Positions 18,172 through 27,144 of a DNA stretch of 64,000 nucleotides are shown here, one piece after another (positions within the stretch are counted from its first letter, which is position 1; every line of letters starts with the position of its first letter). Source of the DNA: Pseudophaeobacter sp. (GTDB taxonomy: Bacteria > Pseudomonadota > Alphaproteobacteria > Rhodobacterales > Rhodobacteraceae). Location: NCBI GenBank assembly GCA_027019165.1, contig JALUXC010000017.1, positions 434,001 to 498,000 on the forward strand, written 5' to 3'. The position numbers and the translations under genes were made by a program. Under the pieces are notes generated by a model. The model did not search any database. It worked only from the letters and a program-made list of their open reading frames with translations, and was not told the origin of the DNA.

Positions 18172-18986
18172 TCACTCAAAACCGTCTCAGCGTATCGGCC
18201 CTGGCCTGGTCGGATCAGGAAGAAGAAGACGGGTTTGCTCTCCTGTCCTCACTTGATGTGCGTGGAGTGGAACTCTTGCCGCCGCGCATCTGGAAATCCT
18301 GCTGGGGCGTGGAAGGCTATCGCGCTCGGCTATCCGATCACGGGCTCTTGCCGGTCGCCTTTCAGGCAATTTACTATGGGTTGAGCGAGGCTTCTCTACT
18401 GGGACCAGAAAAGGAGTTCTCACGCTTCTTGGATCATACGCTCAGAGTTGCGCACCTCGCCGATGACCTGGGCGTTCCTTTGGGGGTCTTTGGCGCGCCG
18501 TCACTCAGAAGATTGCCGTCGGATATCGGCTCCGTTGCTGACTTGGGTCCAGAGCGCCTGAGCCGATTGGATGCTGCGTTGCAGCCTTTCAGTTTCAAGT
18601 TGTGCATCGAGCCGCTGACCAGAGATATGGGGTGTGAGTTTCTGAATACATGCGGTGAGGTGATCGAGGCTTTGGATGTAATTCAGGCGCGAAATCTGAG
18701 TGCGATGCTTGATACCGCAAGCGCATTTAGTGCTGGAAACAACCCTGTCTGTGAACTGCGCCACCACAAGGAGCATATCGCGCACCTTCATCTGTCGGAA
18801 CCAAGTCTTGCCTCCTTCGAAACCCCTTCAGCTGACTACGCATCCTTGGGACAAGCCTTTGGTGAGATCCCCGGCAATCGGGTCTGGGCCTCAATTGAGA
18901 TGCTACGTTCCGGGGATCAGTGGCAACGCGATTGTCGGCAGGCCATCACTTTGATGCAAGAGCACTTTTCGCCTCTCCCAGTTTAG
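18168..18986 (+). CDS. TIM-barrel sugar isomerase/epimerase-like protein (AP-endonuclease-2 fold)
   Basis: A 272-residue protein of the xylose-isomerase-like TIM-barrel superfamily. The barrel strands carrying metal ligands are visible: GVELLPPRIW near the start, CIEPLTRDMGCEFLNT (glutamate ligand), AMLDTASAF (aspartate ligand), HIAHLHLSEPS (histidine ligand) and VWASIEML (final glutamate). Members isomerise or epimerise ketoses, inosose or similar polyols. Start is ATG 18168, coupled by 4-nt overlap to the epimerase gene, so both probably act in the same sugar pathway as the FAD oxidoreductase. Confidence 0.75.
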   Translation: MITQNRLSVSALAWSDQEEEDGFALLSSLDVRGVELLPPRIWKSCWGVEGYRARLSDHGLLPVAFQAIYYGLSEASLLGPEKEFSRFLDHTLRVAHLADDLGVPLGVFGAPSLRRLPSDIGSVADLGPERLSRLDAALQPFSFKLCIEPLTRDMGCEFLNTCGEVIEALDVIQARNLSAMLDTASAFSAGNNPVCELRHHKEHIAHLHLSEPSLASFETPSADYASLGQAFGEIPGNRVWASIEMLRSGDQWQRDCRQAITLMQEHFSPLPV

Positions 18987-19494
18987 CAAGGCATGTTTCG
19001 CCATCCGATTGCAGCCTTTTTCAAAAGTGTAATCTCTCTCCAGCAGATAGTGAGCAATGCTGTCGCCGGTCGGACTGATCAGCAAATAGAAACCGCCAAA
19101 TCCGATTGCCATATGGTCTGTGGCCTGTTTTGCGGGATCTTTGTCGCGCTCAACAAGGCCGTGCGGGAATTTCCCAAACGGTTGCGGAACACCTCCGTTT
19201 AGCTTCACCGCAAAATACCGTGGATTGGCCTGTGTCCGGTTGGATGATAGCGGGCAGCAGATCATTGCCAATCTGCGCCCCTTTGGATCGCAAGCCTTGA
19301 AACAATTCTTCGACGTCCCGGTGAATGTCCGGTGTGCCTCAAAGCGCCTCTCTTTCAGAGGGGCCCAAGACTTTCGTGGTTTTGGTCTTCCCAAGGATAG
19401 GGGCAGATCGTAGGAAACCCGCCTGCGGTAACGCCAAGCCCCCCGCACAGTCCGCTGAACAGGCTGCAATATCAGAATCACAGGTAGCCCTCAT
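18985..19494 (-). pseudogene. decayed protein-coding remnant
   Basis: On the minus strand, coding-like text changes frame. From ATG 19494 one frame reads MRATCDSDIAACSADC to a stop at about 19348, then continues in the same frame as GTPDIHRDVEELFQGLRSKG and LLPAIIQPDTGQSTV. After about 19220 a second frame carries the coding-like text (YFAVKLNGGVPQPFGKF, then DHMAIGFGGFYLLISPTGDS and YLLERDYTFEKGCNRMA) to the edge of the isomerase gene. One internal stop plus one frameshift would explain this. I cannot name the ancestral family. An intact 192-codon frame (18903-19481) exists but mixes coding and non-coding segments. Confidence 0.35.
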
Positions 19495-19567
19495 GTACCC
19501 GTAAATGTATTGCGGCTACTAAAAAGTTCCATGTTTTCTTGAAAAACAGCGGCTTGGCTTAGGAAAA

Positions 19568-19643
19568 TGGTGCCCCCACACGGACTCGAACCGCGGACCT
19601 ACTGATTACAAATCAGTTGCTCTACCAGCTGAGCTATAGGGGC
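19568..19643 (-). tRNA. tRNA-Thr (anticodon TGT)
   Basis: Minus-strand 76-nt cloverleaf: acceptor GCCCCTA pairing with TGGGGGC, D-arm AGCTCAGCTGGTAGAGC, anticodon stem CTGAT/ATCAG region with loop TTTGTAA (TGT), T-loop GGTTCGAGTCC, and encoded CCA at 19568-19570. Confidence 0.95.
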
Positions 19644-19977
19644 GAACCTCAGACACCATGTGGTGTTCCGGGCCAAAAGTGACTGGCCTGTCAGCCCCGG
19701 CCCAAGGCCGTAGGGTGACATGTTCATCACAAAAATGGCGTGTAACGGATTGCTGGAGGAAGTGCAATCCGTAAGTCGGTCATTTTCTTCCTGAATTTGG
19801 GAGGGCTTTCTGGGGGCACGGCAGGATCCTGTGCGCGCTCATGACCGGATGGGTGCAGATGGGCAGGCCCCTGTGGCGGTGAGCGCAGAAAATGGCGTCC
19901 TGTTGCTGTGTTTGACGCGCGTCGGCAGCCAGAGTAAGCCTTGTTCTGACTAATAATTTGAAAGCATAGGCCCATTC
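19644..19977. other. intergenic stretch, nothing recognised
   Basis: 334 bp between tRNA-Thr and the sulfotransferase-like gene. I see no gene, repeat or clear operator; the promoter of the downstream gene presumably lies here. Confidence 0.4.
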
Positions 19978-20853
19978 ATGCAGGTCATCATTCATGCGGG
20001 CGCACATGAGACGGAAGGGGACCGTCTGCTAAAGACCTTGTTGCTCAACAAGGAAGCCGCTGCCAAGCGTGGCACAGTGGTGCCTGGTCCGGGAAAATAC
20101 CGTTATCTTCTGGGAGACTGCGTCGATGCCGTCCTGGAAGGGCGTTCACCTGGTCAAGGCCGTGATGTCCTGTGGGATGCCATCCTCGAAGAAGAACAGG
20201 CCGATCGCGTTGTCCTGTCCAATCCGCATTTCTTTGGTCCGCCGCGGCATGCGATCGATGGTCATGGCTTTTATCCAGAGGCGGAAATGCGCATGGGGGC
20301 GCTCAGGCAGCTTTTTGAGAAGGATGATCTGCAGGTCCAAATCGGGTTGCGCGATCCGGCTAGCTTCCTTCCGTCTCTTTTGCGGGGGCTGCAGCCACAG
20401 CGTGCCACGCAAATCCTGGACGACTGTGATCCGCTTTCATTGCGGTGGTCCAACATGGTGTTACGGCTCCGGACGGCTCTTCCTGACGTGCCGATCACTG
20501 TTTGGTCCTATGAGGAAATGCCGTTGATCTGGGCGGATATTCTGCGTTCTTTGCTGGGCTTGGACGCAGGAGAGCGGCTGACCGGGGGGATGGATCTGCT
20601 TTCTGCCATCATGTCGAGCGAAGGTATGAAACGACTGCGTGCATACTTGCACGAGCACAAAGACATGACTGAATCGCAGAAACGCCGTGTGATAGCGGCC
20701 TTTCTCGACAAATATGCGATTGATGATGCGATCGAGGAGGAGGTTGACCTGCCGGGATGGACCGAAGCGCTGATCGAAGAGCTATCGCTTCGCTACGATG
20801 CGGATCTTGATGAGATTGCAGGCATCCCGGGTGTCAAGGTGCTGTCGGCTTGA
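19978..20853 (+). CDS. sulfotransferase-like hypothetical protein
   Basis: A 291-residue soluble protein. The N-terminus MQVIIHAGAHETEGDRLLKTLLLN resembles the 5'-phosphosulfate-binding loop of PAPS-dependent sulfotransferases (I-H-x-G-x-H-x-T-G-T-T), although the final T-G-T is replaced by TEGD. A later segment, VQIGLRDPASFLPSLLRG, occupies the place of the 3'-phosphate-binding R/S strand. The fold assignment is plausible; activity is unproven because the loop is degenerate. It is followed 61 bp later by a glycosyltransferase gene on the same strand, which fits surface-polysaccharide modification. Confidence 0.5.
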   Translation: MQVIIHAGAHETEGDRLLKTLLLNKEAAAKRGTVVPGPGKYRYLLGDCVDAVLEGRSPGQGRDVLWDAILEEEQADRVVLSNPHFFGPPRHAIDGHGFYPEAEMRMGALRQLFEKDDLQVQIGLRDPASFLPSLLRGLQPQRATQILDDCDPLSLRWSNMVLRLRTALPDVPITVWSYEEMPLIWADILRSLLGLDAGERLTGGMDLLSAIMSSEGMKRLRAYLHEHKDMTESQKRRVIAAFLDKYAIDDAIEEEVDLPGWTEALIEELSLRYDADLDEIAGIPGVKVLSA

Positions 20854-20914
20854 TCGTATTGCTCTGCCTCTGGACGCCTGTTTCCTGTGGCACATCTGAT
20901 GGCAGGGGGCAGTG

Positions 20915-21904
20915 ATGTCTGCAGAGCCTTTCAACATTGTCATCATCGCCCAGTCAGGCAGGTTACAATATGAGGCGGCGCTATTTGCGGCGTCGTTGAG
21001 GCACAGTGCGCCAGGGTTCCAAGGTCGGCTGTTCGTGGCCACCCCGCGCGCGGGGCCTTTGTGGCAGAAGGATCCCGAGATTCGCAATCGGGGGGTGCTG
21101 GATTTCTTTGACCGTCTGGGCGCCAAGATCCTGCCCTTTGACAGTCAGCACTTTGGCGAAAGCTACCCCCATGGCAACAAGATCGAGGCGCTGATGGCCT
21201 TGCCCGAGGGTGAGCCGTTTGTGTTTTTCGACAGCGACACGTTGATCACGGATGAGCTGTCCGAGGTGCCCTTTGATTTTGAGCGCCCCTCGGCTTCGCT
21301 CAGGTGTGAGGGAACCTGGCCCAAGCCGACGCTGTATGGACCGGGGATAGAAGGTATCTGGGCGTCGCTTTATGATCGGTTCGGTCTCGATTTTAGCAGC
21401 AGCCAAGACCCCAGCCAGCCCGATGGCCACTGGCGGCGCTATCTCTATTTCAATGCCGGGTTTTTCTATGGGGCCTGTCCGCATCGCTTTGGCGCGCGGT
21501 TTGTCGACTATGCCACCTCGATCCGCGATGATCTGCCAGTCGAGCTGGTTGGGCAATCGCTGGATCCCTGGTTGGATCAGATCGCGCTGCCCCTTGTGAT
21601 CCATTCCTTTGGCGGCGGGCGGGATGCTTTGGCACCAGGGTATCTGGATGGCAGGACCAGCTGCCACTACCGGCTGTTTCCACTGCTTTATGCGCGCGAA
21701 AGCGACCGGGTGATCGAGGTGCTGGAGGAGGTCGCCGCCCCCAACTGGATCAAGAAGGTCCTCAAAACCTATGAGCCGATCAAGCGCATGGTCTATCAGG
21801 GGCGCGGGGCCAAGGTGCGCGCCCTGTTCGATCAGGACAACCTGCCGCGGCGCGAGCAGGTGATCCGCAACCGGATCAAATCAAACGGCCTTTGGATGCG
21901 ATAA
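20915..21904 (+). CDS. glycosyltransferase, GT-A type
   Basis: A 329-residue soluble protein. The hallmark is the DxD metal and sugar-nucleotide site in PFVFFDSDTLITDEL (about residues 105-120), preceded by NKIEALMALPEGE, as in GT-A enzymes that fetch a donor pool. YLYFNAGFFYGACPHRFG is the usual acceptor-side loop. A GTG three bases upstream (20912) is an alternative start; I chose ATG 20915, with GGGGG about 8 nt upstream. The C-terminal KVLKTYEPIKRMVYQGRG is basic and could lie on the membrane. The donor and product are unknown. The LysR gene converges from the other side, leaving only 2 bp. Confidence 0.7.
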   Translation: MSAEPFNIVIIAQSGRLQYEAALFAASLRHSAPGFQGRLFVATPRAGPLWQKDPEIRNRGVLDFFDRLGAKILPFDSQHFGESYPHGNKIEALMALPEGEPFVFFDSDTLITDELSEVPFDFERPSASLRCEGTWPKPTLYGPGIEGIWASLYDRFGLDFSSSQDPSQPDGHWRRYLYFNAGFFYGACPHRFGARFVDYATSIRDDLPVELVGQSLDPWLDQIALPLVIHSFGGGRDALAPGYLDGRTSCHYRLFPLLYARESDRVIEVLEEVAAPNWIKKVLKTYEPIKRMVYQGRGAKVRALFDQDNLPRREQVIRNRIKSNGLWMR

Positions 21905-21906
21905 GC

Positions 21907-22812
21907 CTAGGGCTGCCGTTGGCAGGCCTGCGCAATTTGCTCCCGCAGCCAGATATGCATCGGGGCATGATGGGTGCGCGAGGTCCAGGTGAGATCGATC
22001 TCGAATTCTCCGCGAAACGGGCAGGGGGCGGTTTGCACCCGGTCGGCAAAATGCGCGGCGAGGCGGCTGGGTAGGGTGGCCACCAGATCGGTGCCTTCCA
22101 AAAGCTCGGGCAGGGCGGCGGGGCTCGGTATGGACATCACCTGATTCAGGGATTTGCCGGCCGCTGCAATCTCGACCAGAAAGCGCGAGCGCCAGGAATC
22201 GCCATAGGTCACCACCACCTGCGGCGCCGCGAGAAAGGCCGCCTCGGTGCTTGGCATCTGATCGGCGGGCGTACCGCGGGCCATCACCATCACGGAATGT
22301 TCGCGCAAAAGGGTGCGGCGGAAATAGCTGCTGCCGTCGATGCGCACGGGGCCGATCACCAGATCGCTTTCGCCACGATCCAGATGCTGCTTGCCCTCGA
22401 CCGTCGAGGTGCGCACCGTCAGCCGCAGACCCGGCGCCGCCTGTCGCAGCCTGCGCATCAGCCGGGGCAGGACGGTGGCCCGCTCATAGTAATTGCAGGA
22501 GATGGTGACCTCGGCCTCGGCGCGGCCGGGATCAAAGGCGCGCGGCTCGGCCAGTTGCAGCATCTCGTCCAGCATCAGGCTGGTGCTGGCGACAATCTCT
22601 TCACAGCGCTCGGTCGCAACCATCTGCCCGCCTTGTCGCACGAACAGCGGATCTCCAAAGGCGCGGCGCAAGCGGTCGATCGTGTAGCTGACCGTGGATT
22701 GGTTCACGTCCAGCGTCTCTGCCGTGCGCGAAAAGGATCGATACCCATGTACCAGTCGCAGGGTGCGCAGGGCTGCGAAATCAAGGCTCAGCGGGTCGTG
22801 CGTTTCGGTCAT
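21907..22812 (-). CDS. LysR-family transcriptional regulator
   Basis: A 301-residue LysR regulator. The N-terminal winged HTH is clear (residues 11-70: FAALRTLRLVHGYRSFSRTAETLDVNQSTVSYTIDRLRRAFG), followed by the linker helix and a periplasmic-binding-type effector domain (about 95-295). It is divergent from the cytochrome P450 gene with 129 bp between them, the standard arrangement for a LysR protein controlling its neighbour. The intergenic region holds the short inverted repeat ATTG-tatg-CAAT, a possible T-N11-A-class box. The inducer is unknown. Confidence 0.9.
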   Translation of the reverse strand: MTETHDPLSLDFAALRTLRLVHGYRSFSRTAETLDVNQSTVSYTIDRLRRAFGDPLFVRQGGQMVATERCEEIVASTSLMLDEMLQLAEPRAFDPGRAEAEVTISCNYYERATVLPRLMRRLRQAAPGLRLTVRTSTVEGKQHLDRGESDLVIGPVRIDGSSYFRRTLLREHSVMVMARGTPADQMPSTEAAFLAAPQVVVTYGDSWRSRFLVEIAAAGKSLNQVMSIPSPAALPELLEGTDLVATLPSRLAAHFADRVQTAPCPFRGEFEIDLTWTSRTHHAPMHIWLREQIAQACQRQP

Positions 22813-22839
22813 GTCTTTAGCCTAGGGCAAGCACAGGAA

Positions 22840-22851
22840 ATTGTATGCAAT
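22840..22851. promoter_or_regulatory. possible LysR operator half-repeat
   Basis: Inverted repeat ATTG(tatg)CAAT between the divergent LysR and P450 genes, 28 bp upstream of the LysR start codon. It is short and could be chance. Confidence 0.3.
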
Positions 22852-22941
22852 TTTTCGATATAGTGCATCAGCGTGATCGGATTGCCTCATTTTCTCTTCG
22901 GCTTTTAGGCTTTCCCTCCAAGGTGAAAACGGGGGGAGTAG

Positions 22942-24132
22942 ATGAGCGTTTCCACATTGAGCAAACCGCCACAGGACGATCAGATCACCATCCGGGATCT
23001 GACGCTGGATCCTTATCCAATCTACCAGCGCCTGCGCCGCGACGCGCCGGTGGTGCGGGTGGCGTCGCTGGGCCGGACCTTGTTGACCAAGGCGGAGGAT
23101 ACGAAATACGTCAAGGACAACCCCGCGCTGTTCAGCTCCAATGACCCCAAAACGCCGATGACGCGCGCCTTTCGCGCCCATACCCTGATGCGCAAGGATG
23201 GTGCGGAGCACGCGCGCGAGCGCGAGGCCATGGCCCCCACTTTTACCGGGCGCAATATCAAGGGCTGCTGGGAGGGGATCTACACGAAGATCGCCGAAGA
23301 CTTTGTCGCCAGCCTGCCACGCGGGCAGACGGTGGATCTGTTTCCGGCGCTGGCCGGGCCCTTTGCCGCCCATTGCCTCAAGCACCTTCTGGGTATCCCC
23401 GAGGCCAGCGATGACGACATGCAGCGCTGGAGCCAGATCCTGATCGACGGGGCGGGGAACTTTGGCTTTACGGACGAACTTTTTGCCGATTGTGACGCCG
23501 CCAACGACGAGATGGACGCGCTGTTTCGCGCCGCCATTCCCCGCCACAAGGCAGATCCGAACCCCAGCGCCTTGTCCGTTATGGTCAACGCCGAGGATCC
23601 GATCCCCGAAAGCCAGATCTTTTCCAACATCAAGATCGCCATTGGCGGCGGCATCAACGAGCCGCGCGATGCGCTGCTGACCATTCTCTGCGGGCTGTTC
23701 ACCAACCCGGACCAACTGGCCGAGGCGAAATCCAATGAGCTTTGGGGGCAAGCCTTTGAGGAGGGCGTGCGCTGGGTGGCGCCGATCCAGGCCAGCTCTC
23801 GCCTTGTGACCGAAGATACCGAGATCCGCGGCTATATGGTTCCCAAAGGGGACACGGTGATGACCATCCAGGCCTCTGCCTGCCGGGACGAGGATATTTT
23901 CGAAGACGGCGAAAGCTTCAACATCTTCCGTCCGCGCAAGCCGCATCAGGCCTTTGGCAACGGGCCGCATTTCTGCCAGGGCACCCATATCGCCCGGCGT
24001 ATGCTGGCCAATATCATGCTGCCGATGCTGTTTGACCGCTTCCCGAACATGGAACTGGCCGACAGCCAGCCCGTGCAGTTCTACGGGTTCGGGTTTCGCG
24101 GGCCACGCAATCTGCCGGTGACACTCAACTAG
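22942..24132 (+). CDS. cytochrome P450
   Basis: A 396-residue bacterial class I-type P450 monooxygenase, soluble. The heme-binding loop is FGNGPHFCQGTH with the thiolate ligand Cys345; the K-helix ExxR is E274-G-V-R277; the C-helix WxxxR region is modified. The I-helix reads IGGGINEPRD (234-243), so the acid-threonine pair of the usual AGxxT is replaced by an Asn-Glu-Pro arrangement. A start at ATG 22942 follows GGGGGGAG. No ferredoxin or reductase gene is adjacent. The divergent LysR gene and the TRAP binding protein 63 bp downstream suggest uptake and oxidation of one organic acid or terpenoid-like substrate, but that is inference. Confidence 0.92.
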   Translation: MSVSTLSKPPQDDQITIRDLTLDPYPIYQRLRRDAPVVRVASLGRTLLTKAEDTKYVKDNPALFSSNDPKTPMTRAFRAHTLMRKDGAEHAREREAMAPTFTGRNIKGCWEGIYTKIAEDFVASLPRGQTVDLFPALAGPFAAHCLKHLLGIPEASDDDMQRWSQILIDGAGNFGFTDELFADCDAANDEMDALFRAAIPRHKADPNPSALSVMVNAEDPIPESQIFSNIKIAIGGGINEPRDALLTILCGLFTNPDQLAEAKSNELWGQAFEEGVRWVAPIQASSRLVTEDTEIRGYMVPKGDTVMTIQASACRDEDIFEDGESFNIFRPRKPHQAFGNGPHFCQGTHIARRMLANIMLPMLFDRFPNMELADSQPVQFYGFGFRGPRNLPVTLN

Positions 24133-24195
24133 GTCAGTCTCGGGAGGAGATGCCGGACACCCCGGCCAAGAAACATCATCATCTGGGAGGAGAAC

Positions 24196-25230
24196 ATGAT
24201 GAGACGCAAGATACTGGGCGCGGCGATCTTTGCCGCTGCAACCGTGCTGACGCCATTGGCGGGCGCAGCCCAAGAAGTGACGCTAAGGCTGCACCAATTC
24301 CTGCCGCCGCCCGCCACGGTTCCAAAAATGATTCTGAAACCCTGGGCCGCCGAGGTTGAGGCGGCCACGGGCGGGCGGATCAAGATCGAACACTATGACG
24401 CCATGTCCCTTGGCGGCACGCCGCCGGGGCTGATGGATCAGGCCGCCGATGGGGTCGCTGATATGGTGATGACCGTGGTTGGCTACACGCCGGGCCGCTT
24501 TCCCAAGACCGAGGTCTTTGAGCTGCCCTTCATGATGACGGACCCGGTCGCGACTTCCAAAGCCTTCATGGAACTGGTGGAAACCGACCTGCAGGAGGGG
24601 GAATACAAGGACGTCAAGGTGCTGGGCGCCTGGGTGCATGGCCCCGGTGTGATCCATACCGAAAGCGGTGTGACCAAGCTGGAGGATATGGAGGGGCAGA
24701 CCCTGCGCGGGCCGACCCGGATCATCACCGATATGCTGAAAGAACTGGGTGCAACCCCGGTTGGCCTGCCGCTTCCGGCGATCCCTGAGGCGCTGTCCAA
24801 GGGCGTGATCAGCGGCACCGTGATCCCCTGGGAAGTTACGCCCGCGGTCAAGCTGAGCGACCTTGTCGAGCATCATACTGAGTTCAGCGGCAATGAATCG
24901 CTTTATACAGCGACCATCGTTCTGGTGATGAACCGGGACAAGTACAACGCGCTGCCGGATGATCTGAAGGCAATACTGGATGCTGAGTCCGGGCAAAAAC
25001 TGTCTGCCTTTGCCGCCCGCGTGATGCTGGAGCGGGATGCGCCCGGGCGCGAAATCGCCGAGGACAAGGGCAATGAGATCTTTGTTCTGGATGAGGCGGA
25101 AGTCGCCCGCTGGAAAGAAAAGGCGCAGCCCGTGATTGCCCGCTGGACCGAAGAGATGAATGCCAAGGGAATTGACGGTGAAGCCCTGATCCAGGAGGCC
25201 AAGTCACTGATTGCCAAACACGGCGGTTAA
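24196..25230 (+). CDS. TRAP transporter solute-binding protein (DctP family), orphan
   Basis: A 344-residue periplasmic binding protein with a Sec signal peptide (MMRRKILGAAIFAAATVLTPLAGAA). The DctP fold is marked by TLRLHQFLPPPATVPKMILKPWAAEVEAATGGRIKIEHYDAMSLGG near the N-terminus and the conserved TLRGPTRIITDMLKELGATPVGLP with the arginine that binds the carboxylate. Start ATG 24196 follows GGGAGGAG. No small or large TRAP permease gene is adjacent on this strand; a desaturase gene converges next. It probably works with permeases encoded elsewhere and is likely cotranscribed with the P450 gene. Confidence 0.9.
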   Translation: MMRRKILGAAIFAAATVLTPLAGAAQEVTLRLHQFLPPPATVPKMILKPWAAEVEAATGGRIKIEHYDAMSLGGTPPGLMDQAADGVADMVMTVVGYTPGRFPKTEVFELPFMMTDPVATSKAFMELVETDLQEGEYKDVKVLGAWVHGPGVIHTESGVTKLEDMEGQTLRGPTRIITDMLKELGATPVGLPLPAIPEALSKGVISGTVIPWEVTPAVKLSDLVEHHTEFSGNESLYTATIVLVMNRDKYNALPDDLKAILDAESGQKLSAFAARVMLERDAPGREIAEDKGNEIFVLDEAEVARWKEKAQPVIARWTEEMNAKGIDGEALIQEAKSLIAKHGG

Positions 25231-25270
25231 GACCGGCACGCGGGTCTGGGTCGCAGTTCCACGTTGGGTA

Positions 25271-25298
25271 CGGGGCGCAGGTTTTGGCTTGCGCCCCG
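25271..25298 (+). terminator. Rho-independent-type terminator after the TRAP binding protein gene
   Basis: A 9-bp perfect stem, CGGGGCGCA with TGCGCCCCG, around a 10-nt loop, followed by a T-rich tail (cttggtttggtctgtttt). It lies 41 bp after the stop at 25230. Confidence 0.75.
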
Positions 25299-25331
25299 CT
25301 TGGTTTGGTCTGTTTTCGGGTCGGCGGTCCG

Positions 25332-25616
25332 TCAGGGACGTGGTGGCGCGTAGCTGCGTCCACCCGTAGCCCAATCCGGCGGCGGGCCTGCGATGGCGCT
25401 CGCTCGGACTTCGCCGCGGACGGCGCCGCGCATTCCTGCGCCAACGTTTGACTGACACGTTTGTTGATACTCAGGCGCGCTGACCCGCTCGTGCACCGGA
25501 TCAGAGATCGCCTCACCGCGAAACTCCGGCGCATCAAAGTCAAACCGGCGCAACAGCCGAAACAAGGCCCGCCGTCGCAGCGCGGCCTCTTCTTTTGCAA
25601 GAGAAACGTACATCAT
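25332..25616 (-). CDS. possible small hypothetical protein
   Basis: A 94-residue frame from ATG 25616 (or the next ATG at 25613). The N-terminal half (YVSLAKEEAALRRRALFRLL, DFDAPEFRGEAISDPVHERV) has chromosome-like codon use and predicted helices, but the C-terminal half is low-complexity and Gly/Ala/Arg-rich. No domain is recognised. It may be a short real gene or a remnant. Confidence 0.3.
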   Translation of the reverse strand: MMYVSLAKEEAALRRRALFRLLRRFDFDAPEFRGEAISDPVHERVSAPEYQQTCQSNVGAGMRGAVRGEVRASAIAGPPPDWATGGRSYAPPRP

Positions 25617-25775
25617 AACTGGTTCCCACACCTACCAAGGTCTTAACCTTTGGCACGGCATTGGCAAACAGAAGGTTTCCAAGCCTGGGCAAAATACGGC
25701 GAGTTTTCTATTTATTAAGCTTAGATAACCGAGTGTTTACGCGGCTTCGCCTCTGTTTCGGGCAGCTTGAAAGCT

Positions 25776-26816
25776 TCAGCTTCGGGTCAAAAGCGGACGT
25801 GCCTCGGCAAAGGAAAGCAGTCGGCGGCTGTCCTCATCCCACAGGTGCAGGCGGGCATTTGCAAGGCTTTCGCGGATGGTCATACGATTGCTTTCGGCCA
25901 GTTCCTGATGGTCGCGCAGCACTTCGGTCAGCCGGTAAAAGGGGATGCGGCTGTAAAGATGATGCACGTGATGGATGCCGATATTGGCGCTGAACCACTG
26001 CAAGACAGCGGGCAATTGGTAGTAAGAGCTGCCGTGCAGGGCCGATTCATGCAACTGCCAGTCGGGATCATGATCCCAGTTGGTGTGTTCAAACTGGTGC
26101 TGCACATAGAACAGCCAGACGCCGATCGTGGCCGCCATAAGCGTTGTCGGCAGGAAGATCAGCACCAAGGGCTGCCAGCCGCCGAAATACCAGATGGTCA
26201 GCAAGGCCGCGGCGATGGCCAGATTGGTGAGCATGGCGCTGAACCAGTATTTCGCACTGTCCATAAGTCCCAGCGGCACCCGGTTCTGCAGTAGGAACAG
26301 GTATCCCGGGCCAAGGCCGAACAGGACCAGTGGATTGCGATAAAGACGATAGATCAGCCGCTGAAAACGCCCCAAGTCACGATACTCGGCCAGGGTGAGC
26401 GTGTGCACATCGCCCATGCCGCGTTTGTCCAGGTTGCCGGTGGCGCTGTGGTGGATCGAATGGGTGCGTCGCCAGACGTCATAGGGCGTAAGGGTCACCA
26501 CCCCCATCACCCGCCCGATCCAGTCGCTCAGGGCGCGGCTGGGGAAAAAGGCGCCATGGCCGCAGTCGTGCTGGATCGCAAAGAGGCGCACCAGGAAGGC
26601 TCCGTTCACCAGCGAGATCGCAAAGGCCAGAAGGTAGCTGAAAGACAGGCCCCACCAGGCCAGACCCCAGAGTAGGACAAAGGGCACAATCGTGGCTGCC
26701 AGCTCAAAGGTGCTGCGCAGACGATTGGGGTCACGATAGGTGGCGAGGGTCTTGACCCAATCGCGGGCAGGGGTTGCGCCGCGAGCGGGGGCTTTGGGGT
26801 CGATGCTGTCGGTCAT
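25776..26816 (-). CDS. fatty acid desaturase (membrane di-iron)
   Basis: A 346-residue integral membrane protein of the acyl-lipid/acyl-CoA desaturase family. The three histidine boxes that bind the di-iron centre are intact: HDCGH (about 83-87), HSIHH (about 119-123) and HHVHH (about 283-287). About four to five hydrophobic helices separate them. Such enzymes introduce a double bond in membrane acyl chains or hydroxylate them. The family also includes hydroxylases, so the reaction is not certain. The gene is monocistronic, converging on the TRAP binding protein gene. Confidence 0.9.
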   Translation of the reverse strand: MTDSIDPKAPARGATPARDWVKTLATYRDPNRLRSTFELAATIVPFVLLWGLAWWGLSFSYLLAFAISLVNGAFLVRLFAIQHDCGHGAFFPSRALSDWIGRVMGVVTLTPYDVWRRTHSIHHSATGNLDKRGMGDVHTLTLAEYRDLGRFQRLIYRLYRNPLVLFGLGPGYLFLLQNRVPLGLMDSAKYWFSAMLTNLAIAAALLTIWYFGGWQPLVLIFLPTTLMAATIGVWLFYVQHQFEHTNWDHDPDWQLHESALHGSSYYQLPAVLQWFSANIGIHHVHHLYSRIPFYRLTEVLRDHQELAESNRMTIRESLANARLHLWDEDSRRLLSFAEARPLLTRS

Positions 26817-27084
26817 GCGCCTGTAGTCTTGTGTTTCTTACTGCCCGGATACCTGAGTATCTGGGTATAGCAAGCGGAATTTGAAACTCCGTTATTCTCC
26901 CCATGAGTGATCACAGCTGACTTAAGGGCAATCAGCCCATGGGGTGATATGTGGAGAATGCATTCAAGATTTTGATTTTGAATAAAACTTCTCCTCCCGT
27001 CTGTGGTCTGCCGTGCATTGGGACAGGGACAATGGGCCGCAACCTGATGCGGGGTGAGATCAGAAACTCTGCACAAAAACGCAC

Positions 27085-27108
27085 GAGCCGCCCCAAATGG
27101 AGCGGCTC
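27085..27108 (-). terminator. terminator of the TRAP operon
   Basis: Inverted repeat GAGCCGCcCC / GGaGCGGCTC with an AAAT loop and one mismatch. On the minus strand it is followed by GTGCGTTTTTG. It lies 37 bp past the dctM stop codon. Confidence 0.75.
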
Positions 27109-27144
27109 ATGTTGATCCTTATGTGATGGTCAAGCTGTAGCGGC

